DNA of 13,939 bases, taken from positions 1 through 13,939 of the forward strand of contig JAITOS010000013.1 of NCBI GenBank assembly GCA_031289815.1, given 5' to 3'. The DNA is from Peptococcaceae bacterium. Its GTDB lineage: Bacteria; Bacillota; Desulfitobacteriia; Desulfitobacteriales; Desulfitobacteriaceae. Shown here piece after piece: positions 6,412-13,449 of the stretch; position 1 is the stretch's first letter, and each line of letters starts with the position of its first letter. Both the position numbers and the translations under genes were made by a program. Below the pieces are notes generated by a model. The model worked only from the letters and a program-made list of their open reading frames with translations. It was not told the origin of the DNA and ran no database searches.

Positions 6412-7137
6412 TTAGTCCCCTTCCTCCTCCTCAGGCACATGCGTTCTGGCGACGCGGGCTTCTTGAACCGCCTCATCCCTGGCAATCCGTCCGTCCTTAA
6501 AACGGACAATACGCCGGGTATGTTCGGCAATTTCCTGTTCATGCGTCACCAATACAATCGTATTGCCCTGTGTATGCGCCTGCTGGAAAATCGCCATGAC
6601 TTCCTCACTGGAACGGCTGTCCAGATTGCCGGTAGGTTCATCGGCCAGAATCATGGCCGGCTTGCTCGCTAAAGCCCTGGCAATCGCCACTCTCTGCTGT
6701 TGTCCGCCGGATAATTCATTGGGTTTATGATACACTCTGTCTTTCAACCCGACGGACTCCAAGGCTTCCAGCGCCCTGCGGCGCCGTTCCTTGGCGGCAA
6801 TACCGGCATACAGCATGGGCAATTCGACATTTTCCAGGGCCGTGGTTCGCTTGAGCAGGTTAAATCCCTGGAATACAAAGCCGATTTTCTGGTTGCGGAT
6901 GACCGCCAATTCATTATTTGTCGCTTTGGAGACGTCGATGCCGTCCAGAAAATACGTTCCCGCCGTCGGCTTATCCAGGCAGCCAAGAATATTCATCATC
7001 GTCGATTTGCCGGAACCTGACGGCCCCATAATCGAGACGAATTCACCCTCCCCGATATGAAGCTGAATGCCCGCCAGCGCCGCCACCCGAATATCTCCGG
7101 TTTCATAGATCTTTTTTATCCCTTCAAGTTTGATCAC
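6412..7137 (-). CDS. MacB/LolD-type ABC transporter ATP-binding protein, GTG start
   Basis: The 241-residue ATPase powers the adjacent permease as a dimer. It has Walker A GPSGSGKST (38-46), Q-loop Gln90, signature LSGGQ (142-146), Walker B MILADEP (162-168) and H-loop His199, all intact. The TNNELAVIRNQKIGFVFQGFNLL stretch is characteristic of the LolD/MacB export group. An ATG four codons upstream (7149) is possible, but its own codons contain GGAGGT, which works as the ribosome site 5 nt before GTG; the GTG gives the usual MIKLEGIKKIY start. The acidic tail EEEEGD is encoded over the permease ribosome site. ATPase and permease are separate genes here, unlike the fused MacB of E. coli. Confidence 0.94.
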   Translation of the reverse strand: MIKLEGIKKIYETGDIRVAALAGIQLHIGEGEFVSIMGPSGSGKSTMMNILGCLDKPTAGTYFLDGIDVSKATNNELAVIRNQKIGFVFQGFNLLKRTTALENVELPMLYAGIAAKERRRRALEALESVGLKDRVYHKPNELSGGQQQRVAIARALASKPAMILADEPTGNLDSRSSEEVMAIFQQAHTQGNTIVLVTHEQEIAEHTRRIVRFKDGRIARDEAVQEARVARTHVPEEEEGD

Positions 7138-7201
7138 GCAAACCTCCATCTCGCCGCCCGTACCGCGATATCATCAGATTAAACCCCTCCGGCCCCGTCA
7201 T

Positions 7202-8734
7202 TTACGGCCCGCTTCGTATCATCGTGCCGCCGCCACCGCCACCGCCGCCCGGACCGCCGTTGGTTGTCGCACGGTTAATATTCTGCATTGATTGTCCGGC
7301 ATTGGGTGCGTTGGCAGCCGGAGCGCCAGCGCTTCCCGTCGTTTGCCGGATAGCCACGACGATCTCCTGATTTTCCGTTAAGCCGCTCTTAATTTCCGTA
7401 TTGCTCCCGTCATCCAGACCGGTTTCGACCGGCACGAAGCTGACCCCTTGCAGGTTCCACGCCGCCAGTTGGCTTTTGGCTCTTTCATCCGCAGCCGCCG
7501 CCACATCCTCCGCGCCCTCCCCTGTCTGACTGATGAGAACGCCTTTGCTGCGGCCCAGCGTTTTAATCGCTTCGCTGGGAACAGTTAACACATCTTTTGC
7601 CTGTTCCTGGATAATGCTTACATTGGCGCTCATCCCCTGGCGCAAAATCTCGGTTTCCTCATCTACATTGACTTTGACCGTATAGGTCGTTACATTGGAA
7701 GTGACCGTTCCCTGTAAAGCAACCTCTTGCACCGTCCCGCCAATGGTTACGGTTGGCGCGGAATCAATGGTGATTTCCGCTTTTTGCCCGACTTGAACGT
7801 TGCCAATATCCGATTGGGATACGGCGGTGGAAATCATCAGAGAGTTGTCACCGGCCGCCAGCACCATAATGGTCTCCGAACCGCTGACCGTTTGGTAATT
7901 CTCTACCGATACCGAGGTAATCACTCCGGCGGTCGGCGCCGCCAGAGTCGCGTTGTCCAAATTGGTCTGCGCCGTATCTAAAGCCGCTCTGGCGTTGGTC
8001 ACTGACGCTTCGGCCGATAAGATGTCCGCGCTTTTGATCCCGCCTGTGTAGCGCGTCGCCTGATTCAAAGCCTCGTCATATTTCGCTTTAGCGGCGATCA
8101 GCGCCGCTTCGGCCGCTCCATTTTGGTTGTTGGTCACGGTGTTCAATTTATCCAGAGCGGTGGCTAAGGAGCCTTCCGCCGAAGCAATGGAAGCGGCGTT
8201 GCCGTTCTGTTGAGCCGCGGCCAAACTGTCGCTGGCTGTTTGCACCGCCTGTTTAGCGACATACACCTGGGTTTCCAGATAGGTCGGATCGGCGGCTTGC
8301 TGGGCGTTAATATACGCTTGCTGGGCGGAAGACAGGGTGGATTTAATACTGGAGTCCAATCCCTCTTCCGTCTGTTGCAGCTTCGCTTCGGCGACTTCCA
8401 GGTTCGCTTTTTGCTGAGCAACCGCCAGCACCAGGTTCGTCGTATCCAGCTGCGCCAGTACCTGACCCGCTTCTATTTTATCCCCAACTTTCGCGTTTAA
8501 GGCAACCAGCTTCGTCGCCGTCTGACTTGTCTGTTGAAAAGAAAGCGTGATCGATTGGGTATAATTTACCGTGCCGGTCGCTGTAATCGCCTTGGTGACA
8601 TTTCCTTTTTGCACCACTCCCGGCGTCTTTGTTATTGTCGTCTTCTCTCCCGTCATCCCTTTCACCGCATAGCCGCCGGCAGCCACCACCAGAACGGCCG
8701 CGATGCCGATGACCATCCACTTCTTTTTGTTCAT
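7202..8734 (-). CDS. MacA-like periplasmic adaptor (HlyD/RND membrane-fusion family)
   Basis: The 510-residue adaptor is anchored by one N-terminal membrane segment (about 6-26) after a lysine-rich start. A first lipoyl half (GNVTKAITATGTVNYTQ) comes next, then an Ala/Gln-rich coiled-coil hairpin (about 105-270), the second lipoyl half (LAAPTAGVITSV), beta-barrel (ISTAVSQSDIGNVQVGQKAEITID) and membrane-proximal domains. The C-terminus is unusual: Ala/Asn-rich, then nine glycines interrupted once and ending GTMIRSGP. It couples the MacB-like pump to the outside and usually to a TolC-like channel, which is not encoded in the window. An AGGAGG-rich region before the ATG supports the start. It lies 39 nt after the kinase gene, a classic sensor-next-to-pump layout. 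Confidence 0.93.
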   Translation of the reverse strand: MNKKKWMVIGIAAVLVVAAGGYAVKGMTGEKTTITKTPGVVQKGNVTKAITATGTVNYTQSITLSFQQTSQTATKLVALNAKVGDKIEAGQVLAQLDTTNLVLAVAQQKANLEVAEAKLQQTEEGLDSSIKSTLSSAQQAYINAQQAADPTYLETQVYVAKQAVQTASDSLAAAQQNGNAASIASAEGSLATALDKLNTVTNNQNGAAEAALIAAKAKYDEALNQATRYTGGIKSADILSAEASVTNARAALDTAQTNLDNATLAAPTAGVITSVSVENYQTVSGSETIMVLAAGDNSLMISTAVSQSDIGNVQVGQKAEITIDSAPTVTIGGTVQEVALQGTVTSNVTTYTVKVNVDEETEILRQGMSANVSIIQEQAKDVLTVPSEAIKTLGRSKGVLISQTGEGAEDVAAAADERAKSQLAAWNLQGVSFVPVETGLDDGSNTEIKSGLTENQEIVVAIRQTTGSAGAPAANAPNAGQSMQNINRATTNGGPGGGGGGGGTMIRSGP

Positions 8735-8754
8735 GCCTTTCCTCCTCCAGCTCT

Positions 8755-8769
8755 TTCACGTATCGTGAA
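8755..8769. repeat. Perfect inverted repeat between kinase and adaptor genes
   Basis: TTCACG-TAT-CGTGAA, a 6-bp perfect palindrome with a 3-nt centre, fills much of the 39-nt gap between the histidine kinase stop and the adaptor ribosome site. It could be a hairpin that tunes relative expression within the operon, or an operator half-site. No T-run follows, so it is not a terminator. Confidence 0.4.
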
Positions 8770-8773
8770 GTGT

Positions 8774-10195
8774 TTAATACAGCGCTGATCTTTCCTCCAA
8801 GGGCAATAACACAATAAATTTCGTCCCGTTCCCCAACTCGCTTTCCACGGCAATACTGCCTCCATGCGCTTGCACGAATTCTTTAGCAATCGCCAGACCG
8901 ATCCCCGTCCCGCCGGATTCCCGCCCCCGAGCTTTGTCCACCCGGTAAAAACGGTTAAAGATCGAGTCCAGTTCATTTTCCGGAATTCCCTCGCCATTAT
9001 CCTCCACTTCAATTTTTAGCCATTTTATTTGACTCTGTCCATCCTTTTCCGTCTTCACTTCCGTCACTTCGGCCAGATGGATAGAGATTTTTCCTCCCTG
9101 CGGCGTATGCAGCAGAGCATTGCCAATCAAGTTTACAAACACTTGGGTCAGTCGGTCGGAATCCGCTTCGATCTCACACACTTCGCCCCGGATCTCTCTG
9201 GCTATTTTTCTTTCTTCCAATTCAAATTCAAATTGTTCAAAGATCTTTTCCAGCAGCTTCCGAATATCCATTTTATTTTTGGAAAGCGGCAGTTGTCCCG
9301 CCTCCGCCAGACTCAACTGCTGAAGGTCCCGTACCAAACGAATCAGCCGGATGGTCTCATCCTGGATCGGCAGCAAATTCTCCGGCCCGGAAGGCAAAAT
9401 TCCCTCTTGAATGGATTCCAATTTGCCCACGATCACCGACAGCGGCGTTCTCAATTCATGCGCGATGTCCGCTACCATGTTGCGCCGGACTTCTTCATTG
9501 CGAGCCAACTGCCCGGTCATCCGGTTAAAGGCGTTTCCCAGCATCGCCAATTCATCCTTCCCCTGAACGGCAATGCGCACGGACAGATCGCCTTTGGTGA
9601 CCTTTCCCACCCCTTCCATTAAGCCTTTTAAGGGCAAGGTAAAACGGCGGGCCAGCCAAACGCCCAGCAGGGAAGCGATCAGACAGGTTAGAATCAAGCC
9701 AATCACGACCGCCCGAAAAACCGAATCGGCGATTTCCTGCGCAAAGCGGTTTTGGCCGCTGAAACTATTGGGATTGAGCCAAAAATGCCCGACGACTTCC
9801 CCATCGGCCTGGATGGGACGCCATTGCCGGATCATCGTCATATAGCTCTCGAATTCCTCGATCTTCTTGCCGTTTTCCGCTGGATCCGAGCCATACACCA
9901 GCGCATTGTCCTGATTAAACACCAATAAAATCCGGCCGTTTCTAAACTCGATTCGCCGGTAGTCATAGCCGTTTAATATCCCATTCAGATATTCAGGCAG
10001 CCCCTCCCAGCTCTGGTATTCCTCATAAAATGCGGTCAGCCTCTCGGAATATTGCCGGATGGCGTTCTGTTCGATGGAATTCACCGTGCGTCCCATCGAA
10101 TACCTCACGGAAATCGAAGCAACGGTGGTCAGGATAAAGGTCAGAAAAAATACGAGTCCCACCAAAATCAAGATCATTTTCCGGCGAAAACTCAT
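8774..10195 (-). CDS. Sensor histidine kinase with HAMP domain (BaeS/PhoR-like)
   Basis: The 473-residue membrane kinase pairs with the response regulator. It has a first membrane segment (about 7-29), an extracytoplasmic sensor of about 130 residues with no family I can name, a second membrane segment (about 161-182), HAMP (about 181-233), H-box VADIAHELRTPLS with phospho-acceptor His246, N-box FVNLIGNALLHTP (Asn355, Asn359), G1 VEDNGEGIP (397-405), F-box FNRFYR and G2 GTGIGLA (429-435). All catalytic boxes are complete. Its start overlaps the regulator's stop by 4 nt (ATGA), so the two are translationally coupled. Co-location with a MacAB-like exporter suggests it senses an envelope stress or toxic compound that the pump removes; that is inference. 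Confidence 0.96.
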   Translation of the reverse strand: MSFRRKMILILVGLVFFLTFILTTVASISVRYSMGRTVNSIEQNAIRQYSERLTAFYEEYQSWEGLPEYLNGILNGYDYRRIEFRNGRILLVFNQDNALVYGSDPAENGKKIEEFESYMTMIRQWRPIQADGEVVGHFWLNPNSFSGQNRFAQEIADSVFRAVVIGLILTCLIASLLGVWLARRFTLPLKGLMEGVGKVTKGDLSVRIAVQGKDELAMLGNAFNRMTGQLARNEEVRRNMVADIAHELRTPLSVIVGKLESIQEGILPSGPENLLPIQDETIRLIRLVRDLQQLSLAEAGQLPLSKNKMDIRKLLEKIFEQFEFELEERKIAREIRGEVCEIEADSDRLTQVFVNLIGNALLHTPQGGKISIHLAEVTEVKTEKDGQSQIKWLKIEVEDNGEGIPENELDSIFNRFYRVDKARGRESGGTGIGLAIAKEFVQAHGGSIAVESELGNGTKFIVLLPLEERSALY

Positions 10196-10884
10196 ATCTG
10201 TTCACCAAATCTATAGCCGACGCCGAACACAGTTTGAACATATTTGGGTTCACTGGGATTATCTTCAATCTTTTTACGCAGGTTGGAAATATGGGTGTCT
10301 ATGGAACGCTCATAGTATAAGTACTCTTCTCCCATCGCCTGCCGCAGAAGTTGCAGGCGGCTGTACACCGTTCCCGGACGCAAGGCCAGCAATTGCAAGA
10401 TCTTGAACTCCGTCGGGGTCAGCAAAAGCTCCTGCTGATTTTTCCAGACCCGATGGCTGGTAATATCGATGACAACCTCCCCTCTGGTGATCAGGGAATT
10501 GGTCATATCCGGACTGTTGCCGCTGGTACGGCGCAGGACGGTCTTCACCCTGGCCATCAGCTCTCGCAGGCTGAATGGTTTTACTATGTAGTCGTCCGCG
10601 CCGAATTCTAAGCCAAGAACCCGGTCCACCTCCTCCGCTTTCGCTGTAAGCATAATGATGGGAATATTGCTGACTTTTCGGAGTCTGCGGCATATCTCGA
10701 TTCCACTCAGCCCCGGAAGCATCCAGTCCAAGATAATCAGATCCGGCTGGTAGGTTTCAATCATCTGCAAGCCTTTGGTTCCATCCGTCGCTGTCATCAC
10801 GCGAAAGCTTTCCTGAGAGAGATAGTCCTTCACCAGACGCAGAATTTCCGGTTCATCGTCTATGAGCACAATTGTTGTTTCCAT
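10192..10884 (-). CDS. OmpR/PhoB-family response regulator
   Basis: The preferred 230-residue form starts METTIVLIDDE. Its receiver domain has the acidic pair Asp9/Asp10, phospho-acceptor Asp53 (LIILDWMLPG), Thr80 and Lys102 (VKPF). A winged-helix DNA-binding domain (about 130-228) carries the typical ELLLTPTEFKILQLLA and RSIDTHISNLRKKIEDNP elements. The frame opens 16 codons earlier at an ATG (10932), but that ATG has no ribosome site; AAAGGCGG precedes the internal ATG by 5 nt and the receiver conventionally begins there. The upstream region has several TTAAC/TTAAA half-sites that could be its own targets. Neighbours imply control of the MacAB-like exporter operon including itself. Confidence 0.95.
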   Translation of the reverse strand: METTIVLIDDEPEILRLVKDYLSQESFRVMTATDGTKGLQMIETYQPDLIILDWMLPGLSGIEICRRLRKVSNIPIIMLTAKAEEVDRVLGLEFGADDYIVKPFSLRELMARVKTVLRRTSGNSPDMTNSLITRGEVVIDITSHRVWKNQQELLLTPTEFKILQLLALRPGTVYSRLQLLRQAMGEEYLYYERSIDTHISNLRKKIEDNPSEPKYVQTVFGVGYRFGEQI

Positions 10885-10944
10885 CCTTACCGCCTTTAGT
10901 TTCTTTTCCCAATATTTTCTTTGATCATCCATCCTATAGCCGCC

Positions 10945-11009
10945 GTTAAGTTTAAGTATATCGTTAACACTTTATGATTTTTTGGGTGATTAATGAAGAT
11001 TTTGTTAAG
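10945..11009 (-). promoter_or_regulatory. Candidate promoter and operator region of the regulator operon
   Basis: The minus strand has a TATACT (10955-10960) without a recognisable -35 at 17 nt, suggesting activator dependence. Around it are CTTAAC (11004-11009), GTTAAC (10963-10968), and back-to-back CTTAAA/CTTAAC (10945-10956). Direct repeats of six-base TTAA-core half-sites are the type of site bound by OmpR/PhoB-family dimers. No other promoter is evident down to murI, so this may drive the eight-gene run. The repeats are seen; regulator binding is inferred. Confidence 0.4.
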
Positions 11010-11041
11010 AAATTCAGGACGTTGGCTCCAGACCATATAAC

Positions 11042-11109
11042 TGGGAAAGCCTGTCAATGCCGTCATGAGCATTAGCAGGCTTTTGTTTTCATAAAATTAA
11101 CAGCTTTCC
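11042..11109 (+). terminator. Nested hairpins with U-tracts pointing to the plus strand
   Basis: On the plus strand AAAGCCTG (11045-11052) pairs with CAGGCTTT, enclosing AATGC/GCATT, and is followed by TTTTGTTTTC. A competing outer pair, GGGAAAGC (11042-11049) with GCTTTCCC, is followed by TTTTTT. The minus-strand copy has no useful T-run. It therefore looks like a plus-strand terminator although no plus-strand gene is visible; it may also insulate the gerM-like gene from the regulator operon as an imperfect bidirectional terminator. Confidence 0.5.
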
Positions 11110-11126
11110 CTTTTTTCCAATTTCCC

Positions 11127-11789
11127 CTACAACTCTGCCATATCCCCAAACAAATTCACCCTGCTGGGCGATCCTGTCGGCAGAGCTTTTTCCGCTCCTG
11201 CCTGAACGCCCAGCGCGGAATCACCCTTCACTAAACCGGCCTTATACGTCAAACTCGACGCGTCCACGCTGCCCACCCTGCTTACCGCTTTTCCCTCGAT
11301 TCGCACTTTCACCTCGTTCACGCTGGGGAACTGGGCAATCGTGTTCACCAGACCATACACCGTCAACTCCTGCGGTATCTTGCCATAATTCCGCGTGAAT
11401 TCATCGCTCAAATCCACCGTCGCCACTCCTTCCTTAATCCCTATATCCAAAAGGAGCGTCGATGAAGGCACCAGCGCTTGCGCGGAACCGTCGCTTTGCT
11501 TCGGGCCCTGAATCCATTGGTTGACCGTTTCCCTGGCAATACTCAACGTTTTTGGCAAAGCGCGTTCTTCTTTGATCAGATACGTTCCCGTTTCATCGGC
11601 AAAATACAGGCTGATCATCACATTGCCGCCGCTGACGCCGGGGATCGTCGCTGAAACAGCCTTCTCCTTTTCCCCGCCAATCCAGTCCGCCGCACCCTCT
11701 TCGTCCTGCATCAGGGTTTGCAGCACCCCGCAGCCCGACAGCAATGCCACCGCCGCCAGACATATCATTCCCATCCATAGCCGTTTCAT
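11127..11789 (-). CDS. GerMN-domain lipoprotein (sporulation/germination protein GerM-like)
   Basis: The 220-residue exported lipoprotein has a positively charged start, a hydrophobic stretch and lipobox LLSGC with the acylated Cys20. A low-complexity acidic linker (about 25-50) is followed by one GerMN domain (about 57-172) with the typical YFADETGTYLIKEERALP, TVNQWIQGP, STLLLDIGIKEGVATVDLS and YGLVNTIAQFPSVNEVKV segments. B. subtilis GerM carries two such repeats; this one has a single repeat plus a short unknown tail. AGGAGG ends 7 nt before the ATG. In many Firmicutes gerM lies between murI and rph; here it is separated from both. GerMN proteins act in spore cortex assembly or germination, which implies a spore-forming lineage, though the domain also occurs in non-sporulating species. 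Confidence 0.88.
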   Translation of the reverse strand: MKRLWMGMICLAAVALLSGCGVLQTLMQDEEGAADWIGGEKEKAVSATIPGVSGGNVMISLYFADETGTYLIKEERALPKTLSIARETVNQWIQGPKQSDGSAQALVPSSTLLLDIGIKEGVATVDLSDEFTRNYGKIPQELTVYGLVNTIAQFPSVNEVKVRIEGKAVSRVGSVDASSLTYKAGLVKGDSALGVQAGAEKALPTGSPSRVNLFGDMAEL

Positions 11790-12130
11790 CCCTCATCCTC
11801 CTCGCCTCTCTTTTTCCATCTCGTATCTCTTTTTTTCATCCCTTGATTCCTTAAATCCCGCTCGTCCCTAATCCCTTTCTCTTCATTCATCCATCCGCGC
11901 AAAAACTCTTTCCCTTTGCCGCAAACAACCTTCCCGCCGCCGGATCTGCGTCAAGAACGATTTCCCTCTTGAGAAAACCCACCCCACAACCTGTCCATAG
12001 GACTTATCGTTATGCAAAGAGCGCCTCCCCAGCGCCTGGACTCCTCCCTTCCACCTATACATATGGCTTTGTCCCAGCAAATAGTACCCGGAAAACCACC
12101 GGACTCAGACAACCACCCTGAAAAATTTAT
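11790..12130. other. Gene-poor stretch upstream of the GerMN gene
   Basis: About 340 bp without a convincing gene. A 65-codon frame on the minus strand (11883-12080) needs a TTG start, has no ribosome site, and encodes a Gly/Arg/Trp-rich string with no domain feel, so I do not call it. The minus strand is purine-rich just before the GerMN ribosome site. No good sigma-A promoter was found for the GerMN gene; a sporulation sigma factor might be used, but no clear site was recognised. Confidence 0.5.
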
Positions 12131-12210
12131 CCCGAATAGCCAAAAAAAAGCCGCCGCCCTCCACGGATCTATATCCGCCTGACAGCGACAGCCTTTTTTT
12201 GGCTTTCGGG
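12131..12210 (-). terminator. Long hairpin with A-tract/U-tract, probable aroF terminator
   Basis: In minus-strand RNA a nearly unbroken stem forms: CCCGAA with UUCGGG at the base, then GCC-A7-G with U8-GGC, then GCUGUCGCU with GGCGGCGGC using G-U pairs. A small inner hairpin CGGAU-AUAG-AUCCG (12164-12177) sits in the loop. The GC-rich 9-bp part directly followed by eight U residues is a textbook intrinsic terminator, and the G-U pairs would be C-A mismatches on the other strand, so it belongs to minus-strand RNA. It lies about 150 nt after the aroF stop. The sequence from 12211 to 12354 holds nothing recognisable. Confidence 0.75.
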
Positions 12211-12354
12211 ACGCTCCGCCCCTGATTCCTTTATTTATCTTTCGCGCCGCGCCCCTTCCGCTTCATATGCTGACCCTCCGGACCGCGTTCCCTTCGACTC
12301 ATTGTCATTGATTTAGCTATCCGCGCCGCTCTTCCGCTTCTGGCAGCTGCAAGC

Positions 12355-13368
12355 CTACAAAGTCCTGCCAACAGCCGCCGCAATCACGCGCAGTTCCGAC
12401 ATCAACATCTGAAAACCGTCCGGCTTGATCGACTGCTGTCCGTCGCAGAGCGCGTGATCCGGGTCGTTGTGCACCTCAATGATCAGCCCGTCCGCGCCCA
12501 CCGCCACCGCCGCCTTGGACAACGCGGGAACCATCCACCATTTGCCCGTCGCGTGACTGGGATCGACGATCACCGGCAGATGGCTCATTTTTTTAATCGC
12601 CAGAATCGCGCTCAAATCGAGCGTATTGCGGGTATAGGTCTCAAAGGTCCGAATACCGCGCTCACAGAGGATCACATTGGTGTTGCCGCCAGCCATCAGA
12701 TATTCCGCCGACATCAGCCATTCCTCGATCGTCGCCGCCAACCCCCGTTTCAACAGAATCGGCTTGTTAATCTGGCTCAGTTCCTTCAGCAGATCGAAAT
12801 TCTGCATATTGCGCGCGCCCACCTGGATAATATCCACCGCTTCCGAAAAAGCATCGATATCCCTGGGCGACATGATCTCCGACACAATCGGCAGACCGGT
12901 ATGCTCGCGGGCGCGGGCCAGCAGTTTCAGCCCTTCGTACTGAAGCCCCTGAAAAGCGTAAGGAGAAGTCCGGGGTTTAAAAGCGCCGCCCCGCAAAAAG
13001 CCCGCGCCCGCCTTTTTCACTTCCCGCGCCACCAGCGTAATCTGTTCTTCCGTCTCCACCGAGCAAGGCCCGGCGATCACCGCCAGCTTCTGAGCGCCGA
13101 TTTCCTGCCCCTGAACGCGGACGGCTGTCTGCTCCGGGTGAAACATCTTGTTAGCCTTTTTGAAAGGCTCAGCGACGTACATCACCCGTTCTACGATGCG
13201 ATTGGCCTCCACCCGGCTGGCGTCGATCTTGGAAGTGTCGCCCACGAGACCCAGAATGACAAGCTCCGTGCCATAGACCGGATTGACCGTCACTCCCTGG
13301 CTCTCCAGCGTTTCTGTCAAATGATCGATTTCCCGCTGATCCGTCTCCGGCTTGAGAATAATAATCAT
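12355..13368 (-). CDS. aroF: 3-deoxy-7-phosphoheptulonate (DAHP) synthase, type I-beta
   Basis: DAHP synthase condenses phosphoenolpyruvate with erythrose 4-phosphate, the first committed step to chorismate, Phe, Tyr and Trp, in the cytosol. The 337-residue protein has an N-terminal ferredoxin-like regulatory domain (about 1-70, start MIIILKP) as in Thermotoga-type enzymes inhibited by Tyr/Phe. The TIM barrel contains GPCSVE (100-105), KPRTSPYAFQG (131-141), LLKRG (205-209), SHATG (271-275) and IIEVH (296-300). Expected metal ligands Cys102, His272, Glu298 and Asp309 are present. AGAGGG lies 7 nt before the ATG. A consensus promoter, an aromatic-rich leader peptide and a terminator hairpin precede it, so it appears controlled both by attenuation and allosterically. 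Confidence 0.96.
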   Translation of the reverse strand: MIIILKPETDQREIDHLTETLESQGVTVNPVYGTELVILGLVGDTSKIDASRVEANRIVERVMYVAEPFKKANKMFHPEQTAVRVQGQEIGAQKLAVIAGPCSVETEEQITLVAREVKKAGAGFLRGGAFKPRTSPYAFQGLQYEGLKLLARAREHTGLPIVSEIMSPRDIDAFSEAVDIIQVGARNMQNFDLLKELSQINKPILLKRGLAATIEEWLMSAEYLMAGGNTNVILCERGIRTFETYTRNTLDLSAILAIKKMSHLPVIVDPSHATGKWWMVPALSKAAVAVGADGLIIEVHNDPDHALCDGQQSIKPDGFQMLMSELRVIAAAVGRTL

Positions 13369-13397
13369 CTTGTTTCCCTCTCTCTTCTAAATATAAC

Positions 13398-13423
13398 AAG
13401 AGAGCCCTCTGTTGAGCTCTCTT
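13398..13423 (-). terminator. Attenuator terminator in the aroF leader
   Basis: The minus-strand stem AAGAGAGCUC / GGGCUCUCUU has 10 pairs including one U-G, a 6-nt loop AACAGA and a following UUGUUAUAUUU tract. It lies 26 nt after the leader-peptide stop and 30 nt before the aroF ATG. Position, stem and tract match a leader attenuator. The 3' arm can also pair with AAGAGAG just downstream (13380-13386), overlapping the aroF ribosome site. A strong antiterminator pairing was not found by eye. Confidence 0.8.
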
Positions 13424-13449
13424 TATCACCGATGGGGGCGCTTCGCGCG

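Noticed and set aside
6408..6542. 45-codon N-terminal extension of the permease
   Set aside because: It overlaps the ATPase gene over 130 nt and encodes a basic non-membrane string; the GTG at 6407 gives the family start.
11883..12080. 65-codon minus-strand frame upstream of the GerMN gene
   Set aside because: TTG start, no ribosome site, unconvincing composition; no family resemblance.
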